A program made the translations under genes and the position numbers. From Aulostomus chinensis (lineage: Eukaryota > Chordata > Actinopteri > Syngnathiformes > Aulostomidae): a stretch of 64,000 bases of DNA. The notes beneath the pieces are model-generated. The model did not search any database, was not told the DNA's origin, and saw nothing but the letters and a program-made list of their open reading frames with translations. Shown piece after piece: positions 51,001-62,282 of this stretch. The DNA is taken from assembly GCA_037954235.1 (NCBI GenBank), contig JBBMOA010000001.1, positions 11,547,980 to 11,611,979 on the forward strand. Reading direction: 5' to 3'. The first letter of the stretch is position 1; each line of letters starts with the position of its first letter.

Positions 51001-54000
51001 GTTATTCGAAACTTTCACTCCATTACTTTTAGCATCATTTTGAGTTCATTAGCAATTCTTACTACATCACTGTCGCATCAGTTTTAGATCATTAACAATT
51101 GTTTTGACATCACTGTCGCATTACTTTGAGGTTCGAAGCAACTCTTACTACATGACTGTCAGCGTCACTTTGAGGTTGTTCGAAACACTTACTACATTAC
51201 TGTAAGCATTACTGAGTTGATTAGCAACTATCACTACATTACTTTTAGCATCATTTTGGGTTCATTAGCAACTATCACTACATTACTGTTAGCGTCATTT
51301 TGAGTTTATTAGCAATTCATAGACATCACTGTAGCATTAAATTGAGGTTAGTAGCAACTCTTACGACATGACTGTCAGCATCACTTTGAGGTTGTTTGAA
51401 ACACTTACAACATTACTGTAAGCATCACTTAGTTTATTAGCAACTATCACTACATTACTGTTAGCATCATTTTGAGGTTTGAAGCAACTTTTACTACATG
51501 ACTGACAGCATCACTTTTTGGTTGTTGGAAACACTTACTACATTACTGTAAGCATCACTGAGTTAATTTGCAACTATCACTACATTATTGTTCGCATCAT
51601 TTTGAGTTGATTAGCAATTCTTCTGACGTCACTGTCGCATCATTTTGAGATCTTTAGCAATTCTTCTGACATCACTGTCGCAGTATTTTTAGGTTCGTAG
51701 CAACTCTTACGACATGACTGTCAGCATCACTTTGAGGTTTTTCGAAACACTTACTACATTACTGAAAGCATTACTGACTTGATTAGCAACTATCACTACA
51801 TTACTGTTAGCATCATTTTGAGTTCATTAGCAATTCTTCCGACATCACTGTCACAATTTTTAGAGGTTCGTAGCAACTTTTACTTCATTCCTGTCGCATT
51901 ATTTTGAGGTTCGTAGCAACTCTTAGTACATGACTGTCAGCATCACTTTGAGTTTATTCGAAACGTTCACTCCATTACTGTTAGCATCATTTTGAGTTCA
52001 TTAGCAATTCTTACTACATCACTGTCGCATCATTTTGAGATCATTAGCAATTCTTCTGACATCACTGTCACATTATTTTGAGGTTCGTAGCAACTCTTAC
52101 TACATTATTGTTGCATTATTTTAAGGTTCGTAGCAACTCTTACTACATGACTGTCAGCATCACTTTGAGGTTATTCGAAAGTTTCACTCTATTACTGTTA
52201 TCATCATTTTGAGTTCATTAGCAATTCTTCCGACATCACTGTCGCATTATTTTGAGGTTCGTAGCAACTCTTCCTACATGACCGTCAGCATCACTTTGAG
52301 GTTGTTCGAAACGTTCACTCCATTACTTTTAGCATCATTTTGAGTTCATGAGCAATTCTTTCTAAATCACTGTCGCATCAGTTTGAGATCTTTCGCAATT
52401 CTTCTGACATCACTGTCGCATTATTTTGAGGTTCGTAGCAACTCTTCCTACATGACCGTCAGCATCACTTTGAGGTTGTTCGAAGCACTTACAACATTAC
52501 AGTAAGCATCACTGAGTTGATTAGCAACTATCACTACATTACTGTTAGCATCATTTTAAGTTCATTAGCAATTCTTCCGACATCACTGTTGCAATATTTT
52601 GAGGTTCGTAGCAACTCTTACTACATTATTGTTGCATTATTTTAAGGTTCGTTGCAACTCTTACTACATTACTGTCAGCATCACTTTGATTTTATTAGCA
52701 ACTATCACTACATTACTGTTAGCATCATTTTGAGTTGTTGAGCAATTCTCACGACATCACTGTAGCATTAAATTGAGTTCATTAGCAACTCTTCCTAAAT
52801 GACCTTCAGCATCACTTTGAGGTTGTTGGAAACTCTTTCTACATTACTTGAAGCATCACTGAGTTTCTTAGCAACTATCACTACATTACTGTTAGCATCA
52901 TCTTGAGTTCATTAGCAATACTTCCGACATCACTGTCGCAATATTTTGAGGTTCGTAGCAACGTTTACTACATTAGTGTCGCATTATTTCGAGGTTCTTT
53001 GCAACTCTTAGTACATGACTGTCAGCATCACTTTGAGGTTATTCGAAACGTTCACTCCATTACTGTTAGCATCATTTTGAGTTCATTAGCAATTCTTACA
53101 AAATCACTGTCGCATCATTTTGAGATCATTAGCAATTCTTCCTTAATGACCTTCAGCATCACTTTGAGGTTGTTCGAAACACTTACTACATTACTATAAG
53201 CATCACTGACTTGATAAGCAACTATCACTCCATTACGTTTAGCATCATTTTGAGTTCATTAGCAATTCTTACTACATCACTGTCGCATCATTTTGAGATC
53301 ATTAGCAATTCTTCCGACATCACTGTCGCAATATTTTGAGGTTCCTAGCAACTCTTACTACATGACTGTCAGCATCACTTTGAGGTTATTTTAAACGTTC
53401 ACTCCATTACTGTTAGCATCATTTTGAGTTCATTAGCAATTCTTCTAACATCACTGTCGCATCATTTTGAGATCTTTAGCAATTCTTCTGACATCACTGT
53501 CGCATTATTTTGAGGTTCGTCGCAACTCTTACTACATGACTGTCAGCATCACTTTGAGGTTGTTCGAAACACTTACTACATTACTATAAGCATCACTGAC
53601 TTGATTAGCAACTATCACTACATTACTATTAGCATCATTTTGAGTTCATTACCAATTCTTCCTACAACACTGTTGCATCATTTTGAGTTCATTAGCAATT
53701 CTTCCGACATCACTGTCGCAATATTTTGAGGTTCGTAGCAACTCTTACTACATTATTGTTGCATTATTTTAAGGTTCGTAGCAACTCTTACTACATTACT
53801 GTCAGCATCACTTTGAGTTTTTTAGCAACTATCACTACAAAACTGTTAGCATCATTTTGAGTTGTTGAGCAATTCTCACGACATCACTGTAGCATTAAAT
53901 TGAGTTCATTAGCAACTCTTACTAAATGACTGTCAGCATCTCTTTGAGGTTGTTCGAAACTCTTACTACATTACTGTAAGCATCACTGAGTTTCTTAGCA

Positions 54001-54219
54001 ACTATCACTACATTACTGTTAGCATCATCTTGAGTTCATTAGCAATTCTTCCGACATCACTGTCGCAATATTTTGAGGTTCATAGCAACTTTTACTACAT
54101 TACTGTCGCATTATTTTGAGGTTCGTAGCAACAATTACTACATGACTGTCAGCATCACTTTGAGGTTATTCGAAAGTTTCACTCCATTACTGTTAGCATC
54201 ATCTTGAGTTCATTAGCAA
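43121..54219 (+). repeat. Mosaic of long blocks XYZ-XZ-XYZ
   Basis: Three near-identical blocks recur in order: X 43121-45129, Y 45130-46777, Z 46778-47369, X 47370-49378, Z 49379-49970, X 49971-51979, Y 51980-53627, Z 53628-54219. X is 2,009 bp, Y 1,648 bp and Z 592 bp, giving offsets of 4,249, 2,601 and 6,850 bp. A further short X start (54220-54308) follows before the sequence diverges. Copies differ by very few substitutions, for example 'ttgattagc' at 46361 against 'ttgataagc' at 53211. This suggests recent unequal exchange. Confidence 0.9.
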
Positions 54220-57200
54220 TTCTTCCGACATCACTGTCGCAATATTTTGAGGTTCGTAGCAACTTTTACTACATTACTGTCGCATTATTTTGAGGTTCGT
54301 AGCAACTCTTACTACATGACTGCTTGCATCACTTTGAGGTTGTTCGAAACACTTACTACATTACTGTAAGCATCACTGACTTGATTAGCAACTATCACTA
54401 CATTACTGTTAGCATCATTTTAAGTTCATTAGCAATTCTTACTACATTACTGTCGCATTATTTTTAGGTTCATAGCAACTCTTAGTACATGACTGTCAGC
54501 ATCACTTTGAGGTTATTCGAAACACTTACTACATTACTGTAAGCATCACTGAGTTGATTAGCAACTATCACGAAATTACTGTTAGCATCATTTTGAGTTC
54601 ATTAGCAATTCTTCCGACATCACTGTCGCAATATTTTAAGGTTCGTAGCAACGTTTACTACATTACTGTCGCATTATTTCGAGGTTCTTAGCAACTCTTA
54701 GTACATGACTGTCAGCATGACTTTGAGGTTATTCGAAACGTTCACTCCATTACTGTTAGCATCATTTTGAGTTCATTAGCAATTTTTACAAAATCACTGT
54801 CGCATCATTTTGAGATCATTAGCAATTCTTCCTTAATGACCTTCAGCATCACTTTGAGGTTGTTCGAAACACTTACTACATTACTATAAGCATCACTGAC
54901 TTGATTAGCAACTATCACTCCATTACGTTTAGCATCATTTTGAGTTCATTAGCAATTCTTACTACATCACTGTCGCATCATTTTGAGATCATTAGCAATT
55001 CTTCCGACATCACTGTCGCATTATTTTGAGGTTCGTAGCAACTCTTACTACATGACTGTCAGCATCACTTTGAGGTTGTTCGAAACACTTACTACATTAC
55101 TATAAGCATCACTGACTTTATTAGCAACTATCACTCTATTACTGTTAGCATCATTTTGAGTTCATTAGCAATTCTTACTACATCACTGTCACATCATTTT
55201 GAGATCATTAGCAATTCTTCCGACATCACTGTCGCAATATTTTGAGGTTCGTAGCAACTCTTACTACATGACTGTCAGCATCACTTTGAGGTTATTTGAA
55301 ACGTTCACTCCATTACTGTTAGCATCATTTTGAGATCATTTGCAATTCTTCTAACATCACTGTCGCATCATTTTGAGATCTCTAGCAATTCTTCTGACAT
55401 CACTGTCGCATTATTTTGAGGTTGGTAGCAACTCTTAGTTCATGACTGTCAGCATCACTTTGAGGTTGTTCGAAACACTTACTACATTACTATAAGCATC
55501 ACTGACTTGATTAGCAACTATCACTCCATTACTGTTAGCATCATTTTGAGTTCATTACCAATTCTTCCTACAACACTGTTGCATCATTTTGAGTTCATTA
55601 GCAATTCTTCCGACATCACTGTCGCAATATTTTGAGGTACGTAGCAACTCTTACTACATTATTGTTGCATTATTTTGTGGTTCGTAGTATCTCTTACTAC
55701 ATTACTGTCAGCATCACTTTGAGTTTTTTAGCAACTATCACTACATAACTGTTAGCATCATTTTGAGTTGTTGAGCAATTCTCACGACATCACTGTAGCA
55801 TTAAATTGAGTTCATTAGCAACTCTTACTAAATGACTGTCAGCATCACTTTGAGGTTGTTCGAAACTCTTACTACATTACTGTAAGCATCACTGAGTTTC
55901 TTAGCAACTATTACAACTATTACTGTCGCATTATTTTGAGGTTCGTAGCAACAATTACTACATGACTGTCAGCATCACTTTGAGGTTATTCGAAAGTTTC
56001 ACTCCATTACTGTTAGCATCATCTTGAGTTCATTAGCAATTCTTCCGACATCACTGTCGCAATATTTTGAGGTTCGTAGCAACTTTTACTACATTACTGT
56101 CGCATTTTTTTGAGGTTCGTAGCAACTCTTTGTACATGACTGTCAGCATCACTTTGAGGTTATTCGAAACGTTCACTCCTTTACTGTTAGCATCATTTTG
56201 AGATCATTACCAATTCTTCTGACATCACATTTGCATCATTTTGAGATCTTTATCAATTTTTCCGACATCACTGTCGCATTATTTTGAGGTTCGTAGAAAC
56301 TCTTACTACATGACTGCTTGCATCACTTTGAGGTTCTTCGAAACACTTACTACATTACTGTAAGCATCACTGACTTGATTAGCAACTATCACTACATTAC
56401 TGTTAGCATCATTTTAAGTTCATTAGCAATTCTTACTACATTACTGTCGCATTATTTTGAGGTTCGTAGCAACATTTACTACATTACTGTCACATTATTT
56501 TGAGGTTCGTAGCAACTCTTAGTACATGACTGTCAGCATCACTTTGAGGTTGTTCGAAACTCTTACTACATTACTGTAAGCATCACTGAGTTGATTAGCA
56601 ACTATCACGAAATTACTGTTAGCATCATTTTGAGTTCATTAGCAATTCTTCCGACATCACTGTCGCAATATTTTAAGGTTCGTAGCAACTTTGACTACAT
56701 TACTGTCGCATTATTTTGAGGTTTTTTAGCAACACTTACTACATGACTGTCAGCATCACTTTGAGGTTATTCGAAAGTTTCACTCCATTACTGTTAGCAT
56801 CATCTTGAGTTCATTAGCAATTCTTACTCCATCACTGTCGCAATATTTTGAGGTTCGTAGCAACTCTTAGTACATGACTGTCAGCATCACTTTGAGGTTA
56901 TTCGAAACATTCACTCCATTACTGTTAGCATCATTTTGAGTTCATTAGCAATTCTTCCGACATTACTTTCGCATTATTTTGCGTTCATTCGCAATTCCTA
57001 CGACATCACTGTAGCATTATTTTGAGGTTAGTAGCAACTCTTACAACACGAATGTCAGCATCACTTTGAGGTTGTTCGAAACTCTTACTACATTACTGTA
57101 AGCCTCACTGAGTTTATTAGCAACTATCACTACATTACTTTTAGCATCATTTTGTGTTCATTCGTAATTCTTACGACATCACTCTCACATCATTTTGAGA

Positions 57201-57680
57201 TCATTAGCAATTCTTCCGACATCACTGTCACATTATTTTGTGGTTCGTAGCAACTCTTGCTACACGACTGTCAGCATCACTTTGAGTTTATTAGCAACTA
57301 TCACTACATTACTGTTAGCATCATTTTGAGTTCATTAGCAATTCTTCCGACATCACTGTAACATTATTTTGTGGTTAGTAGCAACTCTTACTACACGACT
57401 GTCAGCATCACTTTGAGTTTATTAGCAACTATCACTACATTACTGTTAGCATAATTTTGAGTTCATTAGCAATTCTTATGACATCACTTTCGCATCATTT
57501 TGAGATCATTAGGAATTCTTCCGACATCACTGTCGCATCATTTTGAGATCATTAGCAATTTTTACAACATCATTGTAGCATTATTTTGAGGTTATTAGCA
57601 ACTCTTCCTCCATTACTGTTAGCATCATTTTGAGTTCATTAGCAATTCTTCCGACATCACTGTAGCATTATTTTGAGGTT

Positions 57681-58650
57681 TTGAGATTCCTTTGTTTGTA
57701 ACCGATCTGCTGACCAGCGAGACGCCACCACGCACGGCTGTCAGCTCTGTAAAGGAGGGAGAGGAAGTGGAAAGGACGGAGAAGGGTCGGACCAGGTCTA
57801 CTTCGAGGTGACCACTCACTATCGTCTTCCACACTGCCCCTCATGGTGGGGAGTGTAGCGCCATCCTGCCACAGTACATTTGTTTAATTCTTTTGCTCTT
57901 TCACTTTAATTAAAATGGACTTGACTTGAGAATGTTTTGTTTCAAAATATAGATGAATTCCCAGATTTATAGCTAGCATGAGTATGAAGTTGCACTTGCA
58001 CCCGGTGGGAAAATGTCCTCTGCATTTGACTCTAACTATGTAGGAGCAGTGGTAGCAGTGTCAGCCTGGGGGCTTGGTCAAGATCAATGACAGGAGTAGC
58101 AGACAGGTAATATCCATAGCATGCATGTTGTTTGAGAGGAGTAAGGGTACACTGTTGGTCTCTCACCTGATGCGCTGTCATCAGCACAAATGATCTGTTC
58201 CTAGACATCAAAATCTACCATCCCCCCTGATTGTTTTTTACAACTGGAGTATTGGTTGACACTTTAGAAAGCCTTCATTCAGAGCTGTGAAGAACCTTGA
58301 ACCTGATATCCCAGACATCAAAGTGGGCCACTAACTGGCCAGATGAAGCTATGCTAGGCTGCTGTATCCTGAAGAGCTAAAGTAGCAGCTTCTGAGAGGG
58401 ATGCTAACCTGGATGTGTTCATCTCCTACTTTAATATCAGCGGCCCAACTTGGAGCTCTGACAGCCTCCAGCTTGTTGTTCCTGTTTCTGCTTCAGTCAA
58501 CAGGGAACTCCAACCTGCAGTAGAATCTTCAACAACAATGGAATAGAAAAGTGAGGAAGAAAAACTAGAATAAACTTACAAAGCTGAGAAATGTTCATGA
58601 AGAAGAAAGGCACACGTTATGATTGAGGCCAGAAACTAAAACTCCACACC
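57681..58650. other. Unique DNA at the right edge of the array
   Basis: The satellite ends in 'attattttgaggtt' and single-copy sequence starts at once. The first 150 bp are G+C-rich and contain short open frames on both strands (about 57.7-57.83 kb) with no recognised domain and no similarity to the laminin exons I could see. The rest is AT-rich with no gene evidence. Confidence 0.5.
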
Positions 58651-59310
58651 AAATGTACTTTGACTTGTAGGATAATGAACTTGAATGTGTTGAAACAGCA
58701 GATCAATGAATCCACTACCACACAACAAGATGATGACCCCCTACCACAAGATGGCGTCACAGATCCTGACGCTCTGAGCAGGAAACACCGAGCAAAACAT
58801 TACAACAAAGCTCCTGTTGTTCCCTCCAGGAAAAACTGTGGCTCTGATGAGAAGAAGGATCCCAGCCTCCTCTGAGGATCCATGGCCGCACCATTGGGTA
58901 GAAGGACGATGGGGTCGGCACCAGGAGGAACCCTGGTGTCTCCGATGCAGGGAAGATGGAGCAGTGAAGAGGCCACATTGTGGCGTCCTAAAGAGGACAT
59001 TTGGTGGAGCCTGAGACAGCAAACATCACGCCCCCTTCATCAGAAGAACCACAGCACCAGAAGAAAGAATCCTGGCAGTGACGACAGGGAGGATCAGGGT
59101 GACCTCCTCACCTCCACCTTTGAACCTTCAAATGAACTTTAAAAAGCTTTAGAGTGGAGAAGGTTTTTAAAACAACCTCAAAATGTTTTTTTCCTTTCAT
59201 TCTCATTTGTGCGATTGTCTGATTTATTAGAAATAAACACTGTCTGCTGGGACTGTGATTGACTGTGATTCTCTTTTTGCATGCAAGTTGAAAGTTCTGC
59301 CAATAAAAAC
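58651..59310 (+). other. Unrecognised open frames followed by two poly(A) signals
   Basis: Open frames of 71 codons (58660-58875) and 86 codons (58882-59142) lie on the plus strand, with overlapping frames opposite. None has a domain I recognise. AATAAA occurs at 59232-59237 and 59302-59307, so a 3' end of a transcript could lie here, but no spliced gene can be reconstructed. The frames may be chance. Confidence 0.3.
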
Positions 59311-59524
59311 CACAAGTATTTGAAGACCAAAGGAAGGACCCCCAAAGTCAGGACCCTGAGATCAAAGTGAGCGCTCTGATCTCAGAGGTCTGGGATATTT
59401 CCCATCCCATGGCCCTTCAAATAAGAGCCCTGTGTCTCTGTCTCAAAGTTTTCAACCGTATTTGTTTGTTAAATTAAAACCAGACGACCACTGTGGTCCT
59501 TTTTTACACGGTAAGTAAAGCACA

Positions 59525-59596
59525 GATGCCCTGGTGGACCTGTTGGCACCCTGGACTTTGAATCCAGTGACCTGAGTCCAAGTCTCAGTTCCAGCA
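59525..59596 (+). pseudogene. tRNA-Gln(TTG) pseudogene
   Basis: The segment follows the eukaryotic tRNA-Gln pattern: an intact anticodon arm (ctgga, loop ctttgaa with anticodon TTG at 59558-59560, tccag) and a recognisable T-arm region 'gagtccaagtctc'. The T loop has TCC instead of TTC, the D arm is short of a base or two, and the two ends (gatgccc and ttccagc) no longer pair well as an acceptor stem. It is probably an old copy or a SINE head, not an active gene. Confidence 0.7.
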
Positions 59597-59699
59597 GGTT
59601 TCCTGCAGCCTTCAGCAGAGCTGCCATGTTTCTCTGTAGAGAACTAAGTGATGCTCTCAGCAGGTTGAGGGCACCACCAACAAGTGAGGTATGAACCTC

Positions 59700-60310
59700 T
59701 GACTTCCTTCTTGTCAAACAGGAAACTCCTAATACGTCATTTGAGTAAAGTACCTCATATTCCTGACATCCAAGTAGTAGTGAAGTGGAGGAAGAAGGGA
59801 GGAGATCTCCAACAGGATCCTTCTTTCCTCTGTCCTCCTTGATCTCATGGATCACCACAGTCAAGGGGAGACCCAAGCTCCCGGATGGATCTGGCACTCA
59901 GGAACTGCTGAGTTTTCCAGTGGACTTTGTTCCATCCATGGTTCAGGAGCAGGACTCCTCCTGGTTAACCTGGTGTCTTTCCACCCAACTGTGGGTTCTT
60001 GGAGAATTTTTCATGTCGTGTCAAGAAATCAGGCTGGTGGGTTTTTCAATGAGAGAAATTCTGGTAACTTAATTAAGTGGCATGTTTGTTGAAGCAGTAA
60101 TTAACTGATAAATTAAGAAAGGCCTGGCCAGTCTTTGCTCCCAGGTCATACGATGGAGTTAGAAAGTCCTGAATAAATCTGGAGTTCCTTGATTTCCTTG
60201 TGGTTCATGATCCTTTTGCCAATGTAGTCTGGAACAAGAGCAAGATGAACCTCCAAATATCAACAGGTTGATTGCAGGTGATGTCAAGTGGTATTTTGAG
60301 GAACCTCCTC
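59700..60310. other. Spacer with unrecognised open frames
   Basis: Open frames of 95 and 81 codons on the plus strand (59785-60092) and 142 codons on the minus strand (59469-59897, overlapping the tRNA-Gln pseudogene) have no recognised domain. Codon content and overlap on both strands suggest chance. No other feature is seen. Confidence 0.35.
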
Positions 60311-60319
60311 CTTGTGTTT

Positions 60320-60383
60320 GGTTCCATGATGGAAGGGTGAGAACTCTGGATCCAGTGATCCCAGTTCAAGTCTTGGTGGGACC
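60320..60383 (+). pseudogene. tRNA-Gln pseudogene lacking exactly the anticodon loop
   Basis: The acceptor stem is kept (ggttcca with tgggacc, one G-T pair), as are the D-arm region 'tgatggaagggtgagaac' and a T arm 'cccagttcaagtcttgg'. The anticodon stem halves ctgga and tccag join directly at 60346-60355, so the seven loop bases present in the copy at 59556-59562 are absent. The result is the palindrome ctggatccag. It cannot decode a codon. Confidence 0.72.
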
Positions 60384-60582
60384 TTCCTGTCTGGAAGGTG
60401 TCCCATGTAACAAACTGATCAAGAGATGCAATGTGGTTCTAATGTTCTGGTTCATTTCTTGTCCTTTAGAAAAATGAAAATCATTTCTTCCTGCCATGAA
60501 CTCAGACTGTGTGTTTAATGTTAACAATTTAAAAAATTCTACTTTGTCAGTGAATTAATTCAGTCTGCAACTGTCAGTTTCT

Positions 60583-60665
60583 GTCAGGATGGCCGAGCGG
60601 TCTAAGGCGCTGCGTTCAGGTCGCAGTCTCTCCTGGAGGCGTGGGTTCAAATCCCACTTCTGACA
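60583..60665 (+). tRNA. tRNA-Leu(CAG)
   Basis: Class II tRNA of 83 bases. The acceptor stem is gtcagga with ttctgac (one G-T pair), then discriminator A. The D arm contains the A box 'tggccgagcgg', the anticodon arm is ctgcg-ttcaggt-cgcag with anticodon CAG at 60617-60619, a long leucine-type variable arm follows, and the T arm holds the B box 'ggttcaaatcc'. It decodes CUG leucine. All stems pair, so it looks functional. A terminator-like T run is not obvious directly downstream, where 'aaaggacattttctcc' gives four Ts. Confidence 0.93.
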
Positions 60666-60669
60666 AAGG

Positions 60670-61250
60670 ACATTTTCTCCACATTCCTATGCATCCACAG
60701 TGGTAAATTCCAAACCCAGTTGAAGCTGCTCTCCACTGATGGGAGTGAGTGGTTGAACTGGCAGCAGAGGAGGCAAAGGAGCTTCCCTGTGATGTCCCAA
60801 CATCGCCTGGTTTCCTCCAACATGGAGCAGCCACCAAACTCTAACTTCAATGTTGGATCAAAGTCTACTGAAGGAATGTGTTTTCTTTCAATTCACGTTT
60901 TGTCCATTAACTTCATAATCAGAGACTCCATCTCATCACATGACTAAAGTCTGGGTTCTGTATTGGTGGTAAACATCCTTCCGTGCCCCTCACTAATTTG
61001 CACACAGAAAAGCATATTTTACTGGTTTCAGATCTCTTAGCTTGTTCTCTCTCTTAAACCAGCTGAGGCAGCTTTCATTGTGTGATTGATTTAAAATATA
61101 AATATGGAACAGAACCATTGGAATCAGATGTCAGGACATTTGAAGGAATGTCAATCTCCTGTTGAAATGTTGCAGTGTGCAGCTGAGGCTCTCTGGCAGT
61201 GGCACCAGGAGCCCCAATGGCAGAACCTGGACCCTCCTGGAGGAGAACCA
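60670..61250. other. Spacer without a recognised gene
   Basis: Short open frames on both strands (65-79 codons) with no known domain. Mostly AT-rich sequence. Confidence 0.4.
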
Positions 61251-61312
61251 CAGGTGAGGGCCTTCTTGGCTCCAGATTGATGGAAATCAAGTGTCTGAGG
61301 CTGTTAGCAGCC

Positions 61313-61650
61313 ATGAAGTTGATCTGGTTGGCACTGGTATTTGTTCTTGCTGCAGCTCAGGAGTGATTCAGGAGAAGAGTTTCAGAACAGCCAAGGTTGG
61401 GGACTGGAATTCTAAAATTTCCCCTGGAACCAGACAACCTTGGGAGGTAAAAGCTCCAATCATAGCCACTCAGATGCAGCAGCAGAAAGAAGCTGTCATC
61501 TACCCTGACAGTCAGAGCATCAAGTCAAGGAAACATCACCATCTTGTAGTTCCAAACCTCCGCCTGTCAGATTCAGCTACTTCTTATTGTGGGACTTTAA
61601 ACTTGAACACAATGGAATTTGGACAAGGAGTTTTCCTTCCAGTCCAAACA
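61313..61650 (+). pseudogene. V-set immunoglobulin domain pseudogene, NITR-like
   Basis: The ATG at 61313 opens MKLIWLALVFVLAAAQ, a plausible signal peptide. One frame over, GVIQEKSFRTAKVGD (61360-61404) is a typical V-domain start. A third frame gives FPWNQTTLGGK, the framework-2 WYKQ-like strand. The frame of the start resumes with APIIATQMQQQKEAVIYP, NLRLSDSATSYCGT (D-SA-x-YC, with cysteine at 61588-61590) and the J-like FGQGVF. Between VGD and framework 2 about 20 residues, including the first conserved cysteine, are missing. In fish this set suits novel immune-type receptors, with other V-set genes as alternatives. 'ttgttcttgctgcag' could instead be the acceptor of the V exon, making the signal peptide fortuitous. 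No transmembrane or ITIM exon is seen. Confidence 0.6.
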
Positions 61651-61739
61651 TCATCGTCCAGCCTCCAACCAGAGGTCCATCAGTTATCCTGGAGCCACAG
61701 GTGGAGTCTGGATTCTTTTCTAGAATGAGACGGCAATGA

Positions 61740-62282
61740 CAGTCCTGCCAAGTGACATCACTGACATGACTGGATGACTTCAGTCACATGACTGGATGAC
61801 AGTGTAGATACCAATGTAGAGGTTGGGGAAATAGTCTCTGAGAATCCAGCTTGAAGCCACAGCCTCCTTGTTTTCCAAAAACCCAAACAGCGACCATCAG
61901 TCTCCCTCCAATCCTGTACTTGGGTAAACAACAGAAACAGAGTAAAAGTCTCTGGCAACATATTTGTTTCCTGTAGGGTTTCTTCATGTATGTGTGGTGT
62001 ACCTGCTTTCCCAGAGGACTGCCATCTTTGTTCTGTGGGCTGACATGTTTTAGTGTCAGCACAGGTCATAGCGCTGAGACTGAACTCTCATTCTCCTCCA
62101 ACTATTATTTCCACCTCACACTCCTGCAGATATTCAAGTGAACAGGGAACACAAATTTATGCTCAACTTCTCCTGTGTATTCATCCACAGTCACTAAACA
62201 ACAACCAAACCAAACAAAAGAGGTTTGCTAGCATGGCGATCAGCTGTAGTTCACCATCTTATCCAGGTCACATGACTCAGGA
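61740..62282. other. Spacer without a recognised gene
   Basis: Two overlapping minus-strand frames of about 100 codons (61758-62069) and a plus-strand frame of 77 codons (62053-62286) have no domain that I recognise. A downstream exon of the V-set gene was looked for and not found. Confidence 0.4.

Larger units (their letters stand above)
10100..57680 (+). repeat. 47.6-kb 43/44-bp satellite with 174-bp higher-order units
   Basis: Roughly 1,090 head-to-tail monomers. A clean example of the two lengths is at 24603 (43 bp), 24646 (44 bp) and 24690. Recurrent types are 'gttattcgaaactttcactc' (44), 'ttcattagcaattcttac' (43), 'atcattagcaattcttctg' (43) and 'gttcgtagcaactcttac' (44), adding to 174 bp. 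A second order uses 'gttgttcgaaacacttac' and 'ttgattagcaactatcac' units. Copies at the two ends (10.1 and 57 kb) look more varied than the centre. It is AT-rich with no genes, no transposon insertion and no orientation change in 47 kb. A pericentromeric or other heterochromatic location is plausible but cannot be shown from sequence. Confidence 0.98.

Noticed and set aside
43930..53199. Identical 87- and 98-codon frames at several places
   Set aside because: The identity comes from the long block duplications (X and Y), not from protein selection.
10100..57680. CRISPR array, from the regular 43-bp spacing
   Set aside because: There is no alternation of constant repeat and unique spacer. All parts of the monomer recur, and the context is a vertebrate genome.
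10100..57680. CENP-B box in the 'ttcgaaac' monomers
   Set aside because: The TTCG core is present but the required CGGG half is not, so the motif is incomplete.
57690..57835. Continuation of the laminin gene on the far side of the array
   Set aside because: No laminin EGF cysteine pattern or other laminin motif appears in any frame. The short open frames there are unrecognised.
58741..59022. Several overlapping frames on both strands
   Set aside because: No recognised domain, and mutual overlap on both strands is typical of chance in G+C-richer DNA.
59469..59897. 142-codon minus-strand frame
   Set aside because: It overlaps a tRNA-Gln pseudogene and has no domain, so it is probably chance.
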